Source: Cryptomeria japonica (Eukaryota; Streptophyta; Pinopsida; Cupressales; Cupressaceae). From it: a stretch of 64,000 nucleotides of DNA. The stretch spans positions 101,950,239 through 102,014,238 of the forward strand of contig NC_081413.1 in assembly GCF_030272615.1 (NCBI RefSeq), in the 5' to 3' direction. This document shows, in pieces, positions 32,935 through 44,470 of the stretch. A model generated the notes under the pieces. That model ran no database searches. It was not told the origin of the DNA and saw nothing but the letters and a program-made list of their open reading frames with translations. The position numbers and the translations under genes were made by a program. Position 1 is the first letter of the stretch, and each line of letters begins with the position of its first letter.

Positions 32935-34552
32935 GTTGTGTAGAGCATCAAACTTCTCCAAATAATCAGAAAATACCAAAAACATTAAAAAAACATTCCT
33001 AAAAAAACAAAAAAAATAGAAAAATCAAGAAAATAGTAAAGAAAAATCATGCATCCACATGGTGAAAACCACTCTGGTGGCGCCTTGGGTAATTACAGTG
33101 GGGAAAACCTAGCAAACATGTACCATTTGTAAAGGGCTATGGCTCCATTGTCTATCAGCCTTTTTGCGATCACATCCATTACATCCATTCATCCATCATT
33201 TATACCATGGCTTTTTATTGATCTGCAATCAGGGTTATTACCTCATGTGTCTTGTGTCACGCTTTCATAGCGACATCTAACTGGGGGAAATTCTCTTAAC
33301 CTACCAATGAAAGTGGATTCTACATTACCTGTGATTCATTGAGTTAATCATTCAAAAATATTAGAAAATCCCAAAAACATTCACAAAATCCAAAAATATG
33401 ACAAAAACATCAAAAATCAATCAAACACATTGCAACGTATATTATACGTTGTAAATACACATCACAAACGAAACCAAACAATTTTTTTTGATCTACTCAA
33501 ATGATGATCACTTGTCAAATCAACCAACCAATCAAGACATCTGCACACAACTGTCTTCACAAGGATGCATCCTTCCTCACAAACAAGACATGGTAACATT
33601 TTATTTGACAAGAAAATTCGGTTTGGCTAATAAGTTTCTGGTCAATTTTTGATTTGTTTATTTATATCAGGTTCCTATGCTACTCCAGGATATCCACAAG
33701 TGATTAGAGTAGCCGGGATGGCTTCTGACATCTTTTTGTTTGTTTGTTGTTTGTGGATTGTTCCAATGAAGTTTTGGGGCATGTACTAATGGTGTCTACG
33801 TGGTGAGTTCACTAAGCTACATGATCATATGCAAAAATATAGTCATGGATCACTATGGTTTGCTGACTATAATGTATACCTTGACCATTTGTACATGAAC
33901 CAGAATAGAGGGGAACTTTCCTTGTCTGTGATGTTTGCTTATAGGTGAAATGCTCAACCTTGGTTTTTGCTACCTCGACCAAGATCGATACTACCATGCT
34001 CGATGATGAAAATTAAGCACTATGAATAATCCATGGATCACCATTTCATCTCATCTATATATATTGAATTCCGTTGTATTTCATCCATCCATAAATCCAT
34101 ATTGCTGCATATCATTCATACATAGTCATGACAATGTATATTCTATTTTTATCCTCTTACATAGGAATGGGTCCTAGGTCCTCCATACCTTCTATCTAAC
34201 ATTGAATCTCCCCCTCACCCTCCCTATCTAGGTCATCATCATAAATGCATACCCTGCATCATTTCCAATCAACCCAATCAAGCCACGTTCATCACCGTCC
34301 ATCTCTAATAGGAGGGGTTGCATTTCCCATCCTAGGTCATCCTATAAGCCAAGCAAGTTACTCTATCTACACAGGTACATCGACTCACGCACACCTAGAC
34401 TATCAACATATACTTTTTGATCAAGTATATTTTGATCTCAACAGGTAATCAATTATGGCAATCCTAGACTACAACATGCATTTATTACAATGACCTAGTC
34501 TCAATGGGGCTGCTATGATTCACCATAAAGAACCTACAACACAAACACTATC
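32935..34552 (+). other. G4 3' UTR up to the G3 insertion
   Basis: No gene. It begins with an A-rich block (32975-33040), then GGTGAAAACCACTCTGGTGG and CGCCTTGGGTAA (33061-33092). Near 33565-33590 there is a single AAGGATGCATCCTTCCTCAC + AAACAAGAC, which looks like one unit of the G1/G3 tandem array. The rest is unique sequence to 34552, where G3 is inserted. Confidence 0.6.
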
Positions 34553-36029
34553 TGTATGCGGGAAAAGCGGGTCAATAGAACTTAATATGTGAAAATGTTC
34601 CAGAATACTTGTCCACACACACACACAGGACTTCTTGATGCAAGCTATGGAGTAATGAAGTATTACTTAGCTTCCCAAGGTTGGTCCCATGGTTCTCTAT
34701 CTCACAATGTCCCTCAAACCAATGTTTTTGCTCTCAGATCACTGAGCAAAATGGTTTAGGGATGGCAAATGCAAGAATGAGGGATGTTTTGATAGATTTT
34801 AGAATGAAAGGTATGCTAAACTATGTATGATTCTAGAAATGCAATAAACTAGATTATAAGATGACAAGGTTAGTATAAATTCTATCCTAACATGATATAT
34901 TAGTCTATGATTGAGCTAAAATGATAAAGAAATTATTCTAAACATGCATATTTAGACTAGTTCTTGATTTAAAAGAGGCTAAAATGATGAGCATAAAAAT
35001 GAGATATGAAAACTTGAATGTATTTGAGCATAAGTATGATACTACAAATTTGGAGGATGTTTTAAAATGGAGGAATGAGAGCTCTATTTATAGCAAAAAC
35101 AGGGCAATGGATGGTCAGGATTGAAAGAGTTGATCAAGGGTTGAGTTTGAAAGTTGGGGATCCATGTTTGCAAATTGCACCAATGAAATGGTGACAAATG
35201 TCAACATAGGGTTGGGTTGAGAGAAGGGGTTGGAGACATTAAATGCCCGAGAAGACCTCATGGTTATCTAGAAGGTAAGGGTCAAGTCTAAATTAAGATT
35301 ACCCATTGGATTAAGAGTTAATCCAAAGATAAACTCTTGTGCAAATGATTAAGAGATAATCATGGTCAAATCATTAAAGGCTTGATGAGACCCTTGGGTT
35401 GGATGAAGGTTAAGTTAGGCAAAAAGTCTCTAACCATGTAAGAGGGTTGAATTAACCATTAATGGTTTGGGAGACTTTGGAAAATTAAGTGGTTGAAGAC
35501 TTGAAGCCTTTAATGGTTATCAAAGACTTTAAGGGTTTGAGAAGTGACTTCCCTTTGTTTAGGGATGTGACAAAGTTTAGAAGATGGGTTAGGTTAATTT
35601 AGAAGTGATTAGAAGGGTCTAGAAGAAATTAGGAATAGGATTTAGGATGCAAGTGGGAGATGTAGGAAAATGCAAGTGGGTGAGGGAAAATAGAATTAAT
35701 TAAAATAAATTGCTTTATTTTAATTTGGTTGCAACTTGCATTTGTAGGATTTTGCAAGTGGGGGGATTTATAAATAAATTTAGATTTATTTAAATGCAAA
35801 TGAGATTTTAATTAAATGTAGATTTAACTAAAATGGGAAAGGGGATAAATTGATATCTTTAATTAAATGTAAATTTAATTAAAACGGCTAGAGGGAGGGT
35901 ATTTAGTTAAATGGCTTAGATAGAAAAAGGGTATATTAATTAAATCTTAATTTAATTAATAGGAAGAATTAAGAATAATTAAATGAATAAAATTCACTTA
36001 ATTCATTGTGCAACTTTTAGGTGTCTACA
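34553..36029 (-). repeat. G3 3' LTR (left)
   Basis: In minus orientation it starts TGTAGACACCTAAAAG and ends ...CCCGCATACA. TATAAATA (minus) is at 35085-35092. It contains a (CA)n of 10 pairs at the left end, one or two pairs longer than in the right LTR. Differences from the right LTR are scattered single bases. Confidence 0.95.
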
Positions 36030-36043
36030 TTTTGCCCCTCTTT
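36030..36043 (-). other. G3 polypurine tract
   Basis: Plus-strand TTTTGCCCCTCTTT; on the minus strand AAAGAGGGGCAAAA directly before the LTR, identical to G1. Confidence 0.9.
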
Positions 36044-36294
36044 GAGTTAACGTGTGATCACATGTTGATTCAAAGAAAATCTATTGGATATGATGCCAAA
36101 ATTTGATCGATATGATGTTGTGGTTATGAAAATATTGATTTGATATGAAAAGTCGATATGATGCCCCAGATTTGATGAACGATGTTGATGATGCTCTAGA
36201 TATGAAGAATTGATTTGATATGAAAAGTCGATATGATGCCTCAGATTTGATGAACGATATCGATATGAAATTGATGTTGATATTTGATATGATA

Positions 36295-36311
36295 ATGCCC
36301 CCTCGGGAGAT
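36295..36311 (-). other. Conserved 17-bp motif in G3
   Basis: Minus-strand ATCTCCCGAGGGGGCAT, identical to G1 13558-13574 and one base from G4 46499-46515. Here it is 266 bp from the LTR, versus 121 and 100 bp in the others. Confidence 0.75.
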
Positions 36312-36462
36312 TGTTCATGCACACAAGGCATGAATGATCTCTCGAAAGAAGAAGAATGTTGTTTGAAAGATAGAAGAGTAGATAGTGATGGCATGCATGG
36401 GTTTGATAAGATTGATTAGATTGATTGGATTGAGATTAAGATTGATCAGATTAAGATCAAGT

Positions 36463-36874
36463 TTGGTTTCAGGTATGACACCTCCTGTATAAGACATGGA
36501 TGATCGAGCGTCTGGTTTCAGGAATGATACCACCTGTATAAGATATGGATGATTGGCGTTTGGTTTCAAGAATGATATGGCCTGTATAAGATATGGATGA
36601 TCGAGCGTCTGGTTTCAGGAATGATACCGCCTGTATAAGACATGGATGATCGAGTGTCTGGTTTTAGGAATGATATATCCTATATAAAACCGATCAAAAC
36701 GCTTGGTTTCAGGAACGATATATCCTGTATAAGAGCTGATCAAAACATCTGGTTTCAGGAACGATATATCCTGTATAAGAGCTGATCAAAACATCTGGTT
36801 TCAGGAATGATATATCTTGTATAAGAGCTGATCAAAACATCTGGTTTCAGGAAAGATGCATCCTGTATAAGACA
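36463..36874 (-). repeat. G3 tandem array A, 9 units of 46-49 bp
   Basis: Plus-strand units start TGGTTTCAGGAATGATA and continue (T/C)(A/C)NCCTGTATAAGA. Starts are near 36463, 36512, 36560, 36609, 36658, 36704, 36750, 36796 and 36842. On the minus strand this is the G1 3' UTR repeat (TCTTATACAGG...CCTGAAACCA). Two tail types exist (ATGGATGATCGAGCGTC and GCTGATCAAAACATC), each in adjacent units, so the array grew in blocks. CAGG and CCTG can pair in most units. Confidence 0.93.
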
Positions 36875-36875
36875 T

Positions 36876-36995
36876 GATAGAAGGTAGTTTGGAAGAATGA
36901 TAGAAGATAGTTTGGAAGAATGATGAAGATAGTTTAGAAGAATGATAGAAGATAGGTTGGAAGAATGATAGAAGATAGGTTAGAAGAATGATAGA
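36876..36995 (-). repeat. G3 24-27 bp tandem repeat
   Basis: Five units of GATAGAAGATAG(T/G)TTGGAAGAAT type follow array A directly. Confidence 0.9.
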
Positions 36996-38285
36996 GATAT
37001 GAAAGTGAAGAAAGATTCCATGATGATGTGATAGATATGCATGCAGGGGATGCAATGATGAATGATGAATGATATGGATTATGTTTCGATCTGAGATTTT
37101 ATGAGGATGATTTGATGCTTAGATAATAATGCTCTTGATTTTGATTATGTTGTGAATGTATGATTGATGATAAGAAAAATGTGATGATGCATTGCTTTGA
37201 TTTATGAGATGTGAGATGTATCTTGAAAATGAGATGTATGATAATGATAATGATGTGAAAATAAATGAAAGATTAAAATGATATGCAACTTAATGCAAGA
37301 TTAAGATGATAATGATGTGCAGCTAATGCAAAGCTTAATATGCATTCTCGTTCTCAATGTTGCCATCTATTGTGATCAAAGTGCCAGTGCTTCCTTTGTT
37401 TTCATCATCGAGACTTGATTTGTTGAAAGTTGATACAAGCATCATGGTATAATTGAACCATAATGACCTGAGTATAGCTTACATGGATTTTGATATTGCA
37501 AGATGACACAAGCATCGAGGTATAATTGAACCAAGATGACCTGAGTGTTGCTTGCATAAACAGACAAGAGTTAACCTTTGTCTCATACAAATCTGAAATG
37601 TCCTCAGCGATATGCCACCTGATCGCTTCGTAGGACAAATTTGCATGGTAAAAGACTTCACTCATAGATAGAAGACAAATAAAACATCACATTCCTTCCT
37701 TTCTTCTCTAGTCGTAAGACATCCTTGAGTCACTTAGGAGATATGATAAGCAAAAATTAACAACCATAAGTAAGCATGCATACTATTTGGAATGTATTCT
37801 TGTCAATTAAAACATCTTGCAAATAGATCTTTGTTTAGTTGAAATTAGTTCAAGTCTGTGATGTTTAGCCTTCTCGCATTGTTGTTTGGCATTTGTTAGT
37901 TGTTTTGATCCTTGTTGTCTTGCTACGTTTTTGGTCTGATGTTGAAAACCTTGAAGGCGAAATGCCCCTAGCGAGGTCAAGATTTTGCCCCTTGTTGTTG
38001 ATACTACTTTGATATCGATATGTACACTGATCACCAAGCCATGGTGGGATATTATTTGGATAATTGATTCGGATAAACCAAGGACAATGACTACACTAAG
38101 TATGTCTAAGATTGATAAACATTTGTGAATTTTTGGTGATGCCTTAGATGGGTGGATATGATATGTACAATATGATTTGTGAAACATGCATTTCCATCAA
38201 TTGATAAAGATATGGCTAACTATAATAAAATCCAGCAGTCATACTGATTGATGTCATTGTTATGATTTGGTTGATGATTGATAAG
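36996..38285 (-). other. G3 3' region without recognised gene
   Basis: Unique AT-rich sequence with ATGATG-type degenerate stretches (37060-37330) and a 55-60 bp direct repeat (CAAGCATC(A/G)TGGTATAATT + GAACCA, 37436 and 37510). ORFs on both strands are short and overlapping, with no domains. Confidence 0.5.
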
Positions 38286-38512
38286 AATGTCTGGTTTCAA
38301 AGAGTGAGTACCCCGTATAAGACCGATCTGTCTGGTTTCGAGTGTACCTATCCTTGTATAAGACATGTTGATGTTGGTGTTGATAGATGGATTGATTATC
38401 AAGACTTGATGATTGATAGAAATGTCTGGTTTCAAAGAGTGAGTACCCCATATAAGACCGATCTGTCTGGTTTTGAGTGTACCTATCCCTGTATAAGACA
38501 TGTTTGATGTTG
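38286..38512 (-). repeat. G3 tandem array B: two copies of a 133-bp unit
   Basis: Each copy has two half-units, GTCTGGTTTCAAAGAGTGAG + TACCCCGTATAAGACC and GTCTGGTTTCGAGTGTACC + TATCCTTGTATAAGACA, at 38289 and 38421. The half-units are diverged members of the array A/G1 repeat: TGGTTTC and GTATAAGAC are kept, while the CAGG/CCTG pairing is lost. Confidence 0.88.
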
Positions 38513-39330
38513 ATGTTGATTTCAAGTAGCGAATTGATTAACAAGACATGTGATAAGTTTGATTGTAGACTTTGAGAGTTTTCCTGTTGTTGATTTGATT
38601 TGATGGATGGTCCATGTGTTCATGCTTTGATTTTTTTTTATTTTGTTGATTTTTAGTTTTTGGATATTTTGATTTTTTTGAGTTTTTTGGATATTTTGAT
38701 TTTTTTGAGTTTTTGGATTTTTTGATTTTTTTGATTTTTTGGATATTTTTATTTTTTTGATTTTTTGGATTAGAAGAAAGATGTATTTGGTTGCCCCAAT
38801 GTATATCAAGACAAGGAATGGATGAATGGATGACTGAACCATTGAGGTGGAAATGGATTTTTTTTTTTTTTTTGTCGATAGTTTTGATCAAGATCAAGGA
38901 TGGAAAAGGGGATACGGATAGAGATAGGATATATATAGCACTGGATGATGGAAGCAATGAATAGATAGGATAGATAGATATGAATTAGAGTGAAGCAAGA
39001 TTGTAGAAATAATTGGATGATAGAAGAAATGAATAGATAGGATAAGGGATATGGATTAGAGGATATGGAAGAGGTGAAGCAAGATTATAGAAAGAATTGG
39101 ATGATAGAAGAAATGAATAGATAGGATAAGGGATATGGATTAGAGTGAAGCAAGATTGTAGAAAGAATTGGATGATAGAAGAAATGAATAGATAGGATAA
39201 GGGATATGGATTAGAGGATATGGATGAGGTGAAGCAAGATTATAGATAATGATGAAGTTAGATAGGGTAATGGATATTGGAGGAAGGATAATGGGAGATA
39301 TGGTAAGAAGAATAGAGTGGATGAACTTTA
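38513..39330 (-). repeat. G3 low-complexity and 80-90 bp repeats
   Basis: 38620-38775 is T-rich with TTTTTTGAGTTTTTTGGATA units, followed by a T16 run (38858-38873). On the minus strand it is A-rich, in the place of the A-rich block after pol in G1 and G4. 38990-39240 holds three copies of a unit of about 80-90 bp (GAATAGATAGGATAAGGGAT, AAGCAAGATTATAGAAAGAA, TTGGATGATAGAAGAAAT). Confidence 0.85.
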
Positions 39331-40470
39331 CCCCCAAGCATAGAGGTTTTCATTTGCAAAGAGGTGATATGTAAGATTGTCACAACATTTAGCATCATCT
39401 AAATAAGTGTTCTCGAACTTTTCAAAGATAGAGATCCAACCCACACTTAGAACCTCTGGAAATTTCAACTGAACATTTCTAGCAACTAGGAAGCAGACTC
39501 AAAAGGGAAGAAGAATCCCAAAGTGGATCAAGGTACTTAGTCTTTGATTACCCATGTGTGTGCAAGTGGGTTCATTCTGGCTCATATGATCATTGTAATC
39601 TTCAGAATCCAACATGGCTAGCTACATGAGTTACCTTGACTTCAAAAGCATCCTAGATAGAGCCTCGTTGCCAACGAGCGTCCATAGCCCCAACGAGGTT
39701 ATCACTGTAATCTCACAAATATTGCTCCATTGCCAGCCAGGCGTCCATAGCCTCGATGGAGTTACTTGCATGTTTCCATAGCCAATCATTATGATATTGG
39801 ATTTCATTGCATTTTGCTTTTCTTGATATTCATTTTCTTGCTCATGCTTTTGATATTTCTTTTTTTCTCTTTATTTTTCTTGCATTGGCTTGTAAGTGAT
39901 GAAACTTACATGGGTCTGATAATTACAATGGCACTGAAGCAAGATTTTAGATTTTTCACTTGCCATGTCTTCAATTTAAGAGATCACAATGATTTAGAGC
40001 AATCAATTAAGTGTATGAGATATAGTAATCAAAAGATGTCAGTACCAAGATACGATAAGTGGTTCTTTTCTGGATTGAGTGTGTATCCCAACCAAAATAA
40101 AATGTTAAAGAGGAAAAACCTTGGATTCTGAAGCATTTCATGAATAGATATCTAGGAAAAGGACTGAACATGAGATTCAAGCATGGGCAAGTATGTGACA
40201 AAATGACACAAACACCTATTTCACAGATGAAAGATTTTATGCAAAGGATTGAATGAAAGGGATGGAAGGATAGAAAAGAGGTGCTGGATAATAGATAGAA
40301 TGTTTGAAGATTTGTGCAAGGATAGATAGAAATTTTTTCAGGATGAGTGTTGGTACTTGAGAAGTGATGAAGAGATGGAGGAAAATTGAATTTTGGGATA
40401 GAAGGACCCTAAATAGATAGAGAAAATGATAGAAGAATATATTTGGAAAGATGTTTAGATAGAGGGTTGA
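39326..40470 (-). other. G3 region between 3' repeats and ORF
   Basis: On the minus strand the end near 39326-39354 reads AATGAAAACCTCTATGCTTG + GGGGTAAAG, similar to the GTGAAAACC...CCTTGGGTAA block after pol in G4. Two 50-60 bp imperfect repeats with GCGTCCATAGCC (39685 and 39745). The plus-strand frame 39766-40131 is hydrophobic at its start but shows no relation to anything here. Confidence 0.5.
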
Positions 40471-40477
40471 AATAATT

Positions 40478-41191
40478 TCAAAGATGTGCTCCTCGTTGAT
40501 CTTTCTTATGGATCATTTGAGGTGATAGATTCGTGGATGGAGGGAAGTAAGGACCCAAGATGGATGAAAGGGATGGAGAGTTTGATTGTGGAATGAAAGG
40601 ACCTAAGATAGATTTGGAGGAAGAAGAGTTTGAATTTGGAATGAAAGGACCTAAGATAGATTTGGAGGATGAAGAGATTGACTTTGGAATGAAAGGACCT
40701 AAGATAGATTTGGAGGATGAAGAGATTCCTTGATCTTGATCTTGACTTGGAGTAGGATCATTTGAGTTTGTGCTTTTCTCTTGATTTTGAATTAGAATAG
40801 TGGAGGATATGGAAGGAATATCATGATTTTGCTTAAGAGATGGATGTTGAATGGGACTCTGCTCTTGAGATGAAAGAGGGTCATCGTGGATGGAATACCA
40901 AAATTTTAGGGGATCATCATAAGATTCTTGATAGGTGGGATCTTGATAAAAAATGGGATTAGATTGGAGAGCCATGATATCTTGATCTTGATTTATGCTA
41001 GGAATCATTTCCTTTGATTGGGTTTCCTTTTTTTTTTTGGTTTGATGATGAATGATCAAAGTTGATGCTTTTGATAGGTTGATGCAGAGAAATTTACTCC
41101 TTTTGATAAGGGCCCTAGGACTAGGTTGTCTCTTCTTTAACTTAGTTTTGTGATGAAGACTTGTTCTTCTCAAAATATGAGGAGTGGTCAT
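40478..41191 (-). CDS. G3 intact ORF, 237 aa, unknown function
   Basis: Start ATG at 41189-41191, stop at 40478-40480. The N-terminal 34 residues (MTTPHILRRTSLHHKTKLKK, then RQPSPRALIKRSKF) match the leader ORF of G4. The middle is Gln/Asp/Ser-rich. The C-terminal third has four tandem copies of about 15-16 residues with S(S)SKSILGPFIP (about 40540-40740), encoded by a repeat of about 45-48 bp. No gag, zinc knuckle, protease or membrane segment is visible. It is the only sizeable ORF of G3, lies where gag-pol would start, and has no stop despite G3 being non-autonomous. It could be a gag-like structural protein, an accessory protein, or a frame held open by its youth. I do not recognise a family. 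Confidence 0.65.
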   Translation of the reverse strand: MTTPHILRRTSLHHKTKLKKRQPSPRALIKRSKFLCINLSKASTLIIHHQTKKKKETQSKEMIPSINQDQDIMALQSNPIFYQDPTYQESYDDPLKFWYSIHDDPLSSQEQSPIQHPSLKQNHDIPSISSTILIQNQEKSTNSNDPTPSQDQDQGISSSSKSILGPFIPKSISSSSKSILGPFIPNSNSSSSKSILGPFIPQSNSPSLSSILGPYFPPSTNLSPQMIHKKDQRGAHL

Positions 41192-41639
41192 ACACGAATG
41201 ATCAATGGTTTCCTTCGATGTTTGGATTGAGATACTTCATTTGGAAACTTAAGTCTACTTTTATCAAATGAAGGTTTAGATGCCCCCTCACAACAAAGTG
41301 TGTCAAATGATATGGATAAAGTCTCCCGATATGGAAACTTGATTTGACAACTTAAGGTTTAAACTTGGTATGTTGTTTGACATAATCCTTTAGATGATGG
41401 ACCTTTTGATCAAGGTGATGATAATACCTGATTTTGATAGGATAAAGTCTTATCTTTAGCTAGTTTTGGATTTGACAACTTTTGTTCTAAGACAGATTTG
41501 TTTGATTTGGAAATGATTTCTCTGGTGTTTTGATTTGATTTCTTGTGATCGCGTTTGATATTGGACCTAAAAGGATACTCAAGAACTTTGAAATTTTTTT
41601 CTAGAAAGGTTTGTTTTGCTCTCTGGTTTTCTGAGTTTT

Positions 41640-42015
41640 GACCATGCGCTAAGCCAGAGACTAGATGCGCTAAAACAAATTCTCAATGCGCTAGAGAAAA
41701 GACTCCATGCGCTACACTGCTCCCTGATACGCGCTAACTGGTTTATTTTCTTTTGCCTTGGTTCAAAAAGGTCATGTACCAATATGGGCCACCAATGCGC
41801 TAACTATTAAACCCTACACGCTAAAGTTTGGCTTCCACGCGCTAAGCTGATGCTTCAACGTGCTAAACTGTTTTCAAAATGCGCTACTTGAAACTGCTAG
41901 AATTGGATTTCTATGAAGCGCTAATGTTAAGACTTAATGCACTAAGGTGAAGGTCTAATGCGCTAAAAGATGGTCCCCACACGCTAAGAAGTTGCTCTCA
42001 CGCGCTAAACTGCTT
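41640..42015 (-). repeat. G3 leader array 1, about 15 units with TTAGCGCAT
   Basis: Plus-strand units start ATGCGCTAA or CACGCGCTAA, with spacing mostly 20-22 bp and two longer gaps (41735-41790, 41890-41920). On the coding (minus) strand the core is TTAGCGCAT or TTAGCGCGT. Decayed units have CACGCTAA, ATGCACTAA or ACGTGCTAA. Confidence 0.88.
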
Positions 42016-44044
42016 TGATATATTTTGACTTGGTTGTTTTTCTATGATTTTTGGAATTTTTAACACTTGTGATTTTGATGGATGATTTCTTTTTGGATAC
42101 TCAAGCTTACTAAGTCGAATAGATAAAATCTTGATTACTTGGTTTGGTATTCCCCTAATCTTGTTGGATGAAAGTCTTTCCTAAAGATAGTTGAAACGTT
42201 GATAACCATCTCAAAAGATGCTTTGTTGGATTTGGAAATCTTCTCCACTTTATGATTTTTCCTTGTTTGAACTGACTTTTGAGTTTGATTGTTGGATACT
42301 TTGCAAGATATTTTAACATTTGTGACAAGAATACATAGCACACATGAAGATAATGATCATCCTAATGCTAAACATTGAGTGTATATTCTTTTGAGGATGT
42401 GTTCAAATCCCCAATGTTATCATTGGTTTGATCTACAACAAAAGACACATCAGATAGACTCTTTATTCAAAGGTCATTGACAATATCATAGCCCACTAGT
42501 CTCGATACTCCGTCAGCTCAAACAACCTTGTCACCCCCTAGAGGGCGCCCATTTTTTTTGCCTTTTGCCAGAATTTAACTCAAAGTGAATTTCTTCACAA
42601 TTGAGTAGTTATCTTGGGAGATATATGGTGAGTAATCTTGGGGGCGGATTCTTCCCCACCCTTGCACTATGATATTGCCAATGTTTGGCAACTGACTTGG
42701 TTCAAAGTTTCTAATGCTATGGTTCGTAATCAGGCTTCCTGTTCAGCCGTCAGTGATAAACTCCCTCAGGAGGCTTCCCAACCTTTAGAACAAAGGCTTT
42801 ACGTATCGTAAAGATACTGGGGAAGGTTAATCGCTGCGCGTAACCGTTGAAAGGGACTTTCGTCACCCTCCACTTTTGATTATAGTGGGTTGGAACACTT
42901 GGCGTCAAAGCCATTCCCCACTTAGGTTGTTCCCTTCACACTGGCCAAAGAATGACTTTAAGAGTTTTTCAACCCCTCGGGAAGGCAGGCCTGCTAAAGG
43001 ATGTAAATGCTTGAAGTACAAAAAGCTTAAGAGTGGTTTGACTTTTTGGTCACCCAGTTATGGGGAGAACATATACCTTCCACTTTTGAGACAAGGCAAT
43101 CAAGTTGTTCTTTTTAGCCTTCAAGACAATGATTTGCTAACTTTTATTTGGAGATGTTGCTCCAAAAAGCATGATGTTCTTTTTAACCCTTCATAGAAAA
43201 GTGTGTATTTCTAAAACTTTTGTAAAACAAGCCTGGTCAACAAAGTAAATCGTGATGTTTGGTCAACAAAATTAAAGTTGATAGGGGAAAACTTTCCCTC
43301 TTTGCCTTGCACAAAATGAAGATGAGGTTCTTTTACTTTGCAAAATGAAGTGAATCCTTTTAAACACCAAAGGATGGTGAGGTTCTTTTTAAAACTTTTG
43401 CCAAAGTAAAGATTGTTGGTTCTTTTTTACAGCTTCCAAAATGAAGTGTTTTTCCTCTAATCTTGCAAGAAAACAAATATGAAATTGTTTTTCTTTTTAC
43501 CTTGCAATAAAGAAAAGATGAAGTTTTATTTTAAAAAACCAAAAAGGAAGGCATGAAGTTCATTTTATGCATCCAAATGAAATGATGAGGTTTATTTTAA
43601 CTTTTACAAAAAAGAGAGTGAGTTCTTTTTAACCAACTTTTGTTGAAAGAAAGTAAAAAAAGAAACTTAAAGCCTCTAAACTTGCTCCTTCCCCTGCACA
43701 AAAAATATTAGAACCTGCACATAGTCAGTGATCAAATGTTAGTGTGGGCTTACACAAGCCTAAATTCTAATCTTGGTTACAAATTTTACAATCCTGATCT
43801 TGAAATGCCCTGAAATTTGACTAAGTCTGAAATTTGGAAGATCTTCCAAAAACTAGATTTTGCATTATAACTCCTAGAGGTCCGAAACCCCTCTCAAACA
43901 TCCTGACAATATATATGGAATATAACTTAAAGTATAAGAAAGAGAAAAGAGAAGAGGAAATGTTAATTAAATGTTATATTCCATATATATTATGCCTCCC
44001 ACAAGCCTAATTTTTGACTCTGTCATAAATTTTTGGCTCTGCCA

Positions 44045-44470
44045 ACTCTATGCGCTAGGAAATGATGTCTATGCGCTAAGAAAAAGAACCTACATGCTAT
44101 TATGTGCACCCAATGCGCTAAGCTATTTTCCCGATGCGCTATTCTATTTTTCTCTCACGTTGATACCTACAGAAAACTGTTAGAAATATGATGCGCTAAG
44201 GAAAAGACTTTACATGCCATATAATAGACTGTACGCGCTAAACAATGAGTTGGATGCGCTATCTAATAGACCCGATGTGCCAAACTATTTTTCAGATGCG
44301 TTACTCTATTTTTATCCCGCATTGATACCTACAGGAAAAGATTAGTGGAAGTCATGCGCTAAAGGAAAGACTTCACACGCTAGAGTATAGACCCCACGCG
44401 CTAAACAGTAAGCGGGATGTGCTAGACTGTTAACCGGATGCGCTAAACAGTCAACTTAACGCGCTAATTC
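44045..44470 (-). repeat. G3 leader array 2, about 17 units with TTAGCGCAT
   Basis: Same core and 20-22 bp spacing as array 1, beginning about 60 bp from the primer-binding site. Two units are followed by a 55-bp block with TTGATACCTACAG(A/G)AAA (44158 and 44322), so the array was enlarged by duplicating about 160 bp. Confidence 0.88.

Noticed and set aside
38522-38957. Lys/Ser-rich minus-strand ORFs
   Set aside because: Readings of a T-rich low-complexity block in two frames. No conserved counterpart.
39766-40131. 121-codon plus-strand ORF in G3 with a hydrophobic start
   Set aside because: Opposite to the element's transcription, no domain, and no counterpart in related elements.
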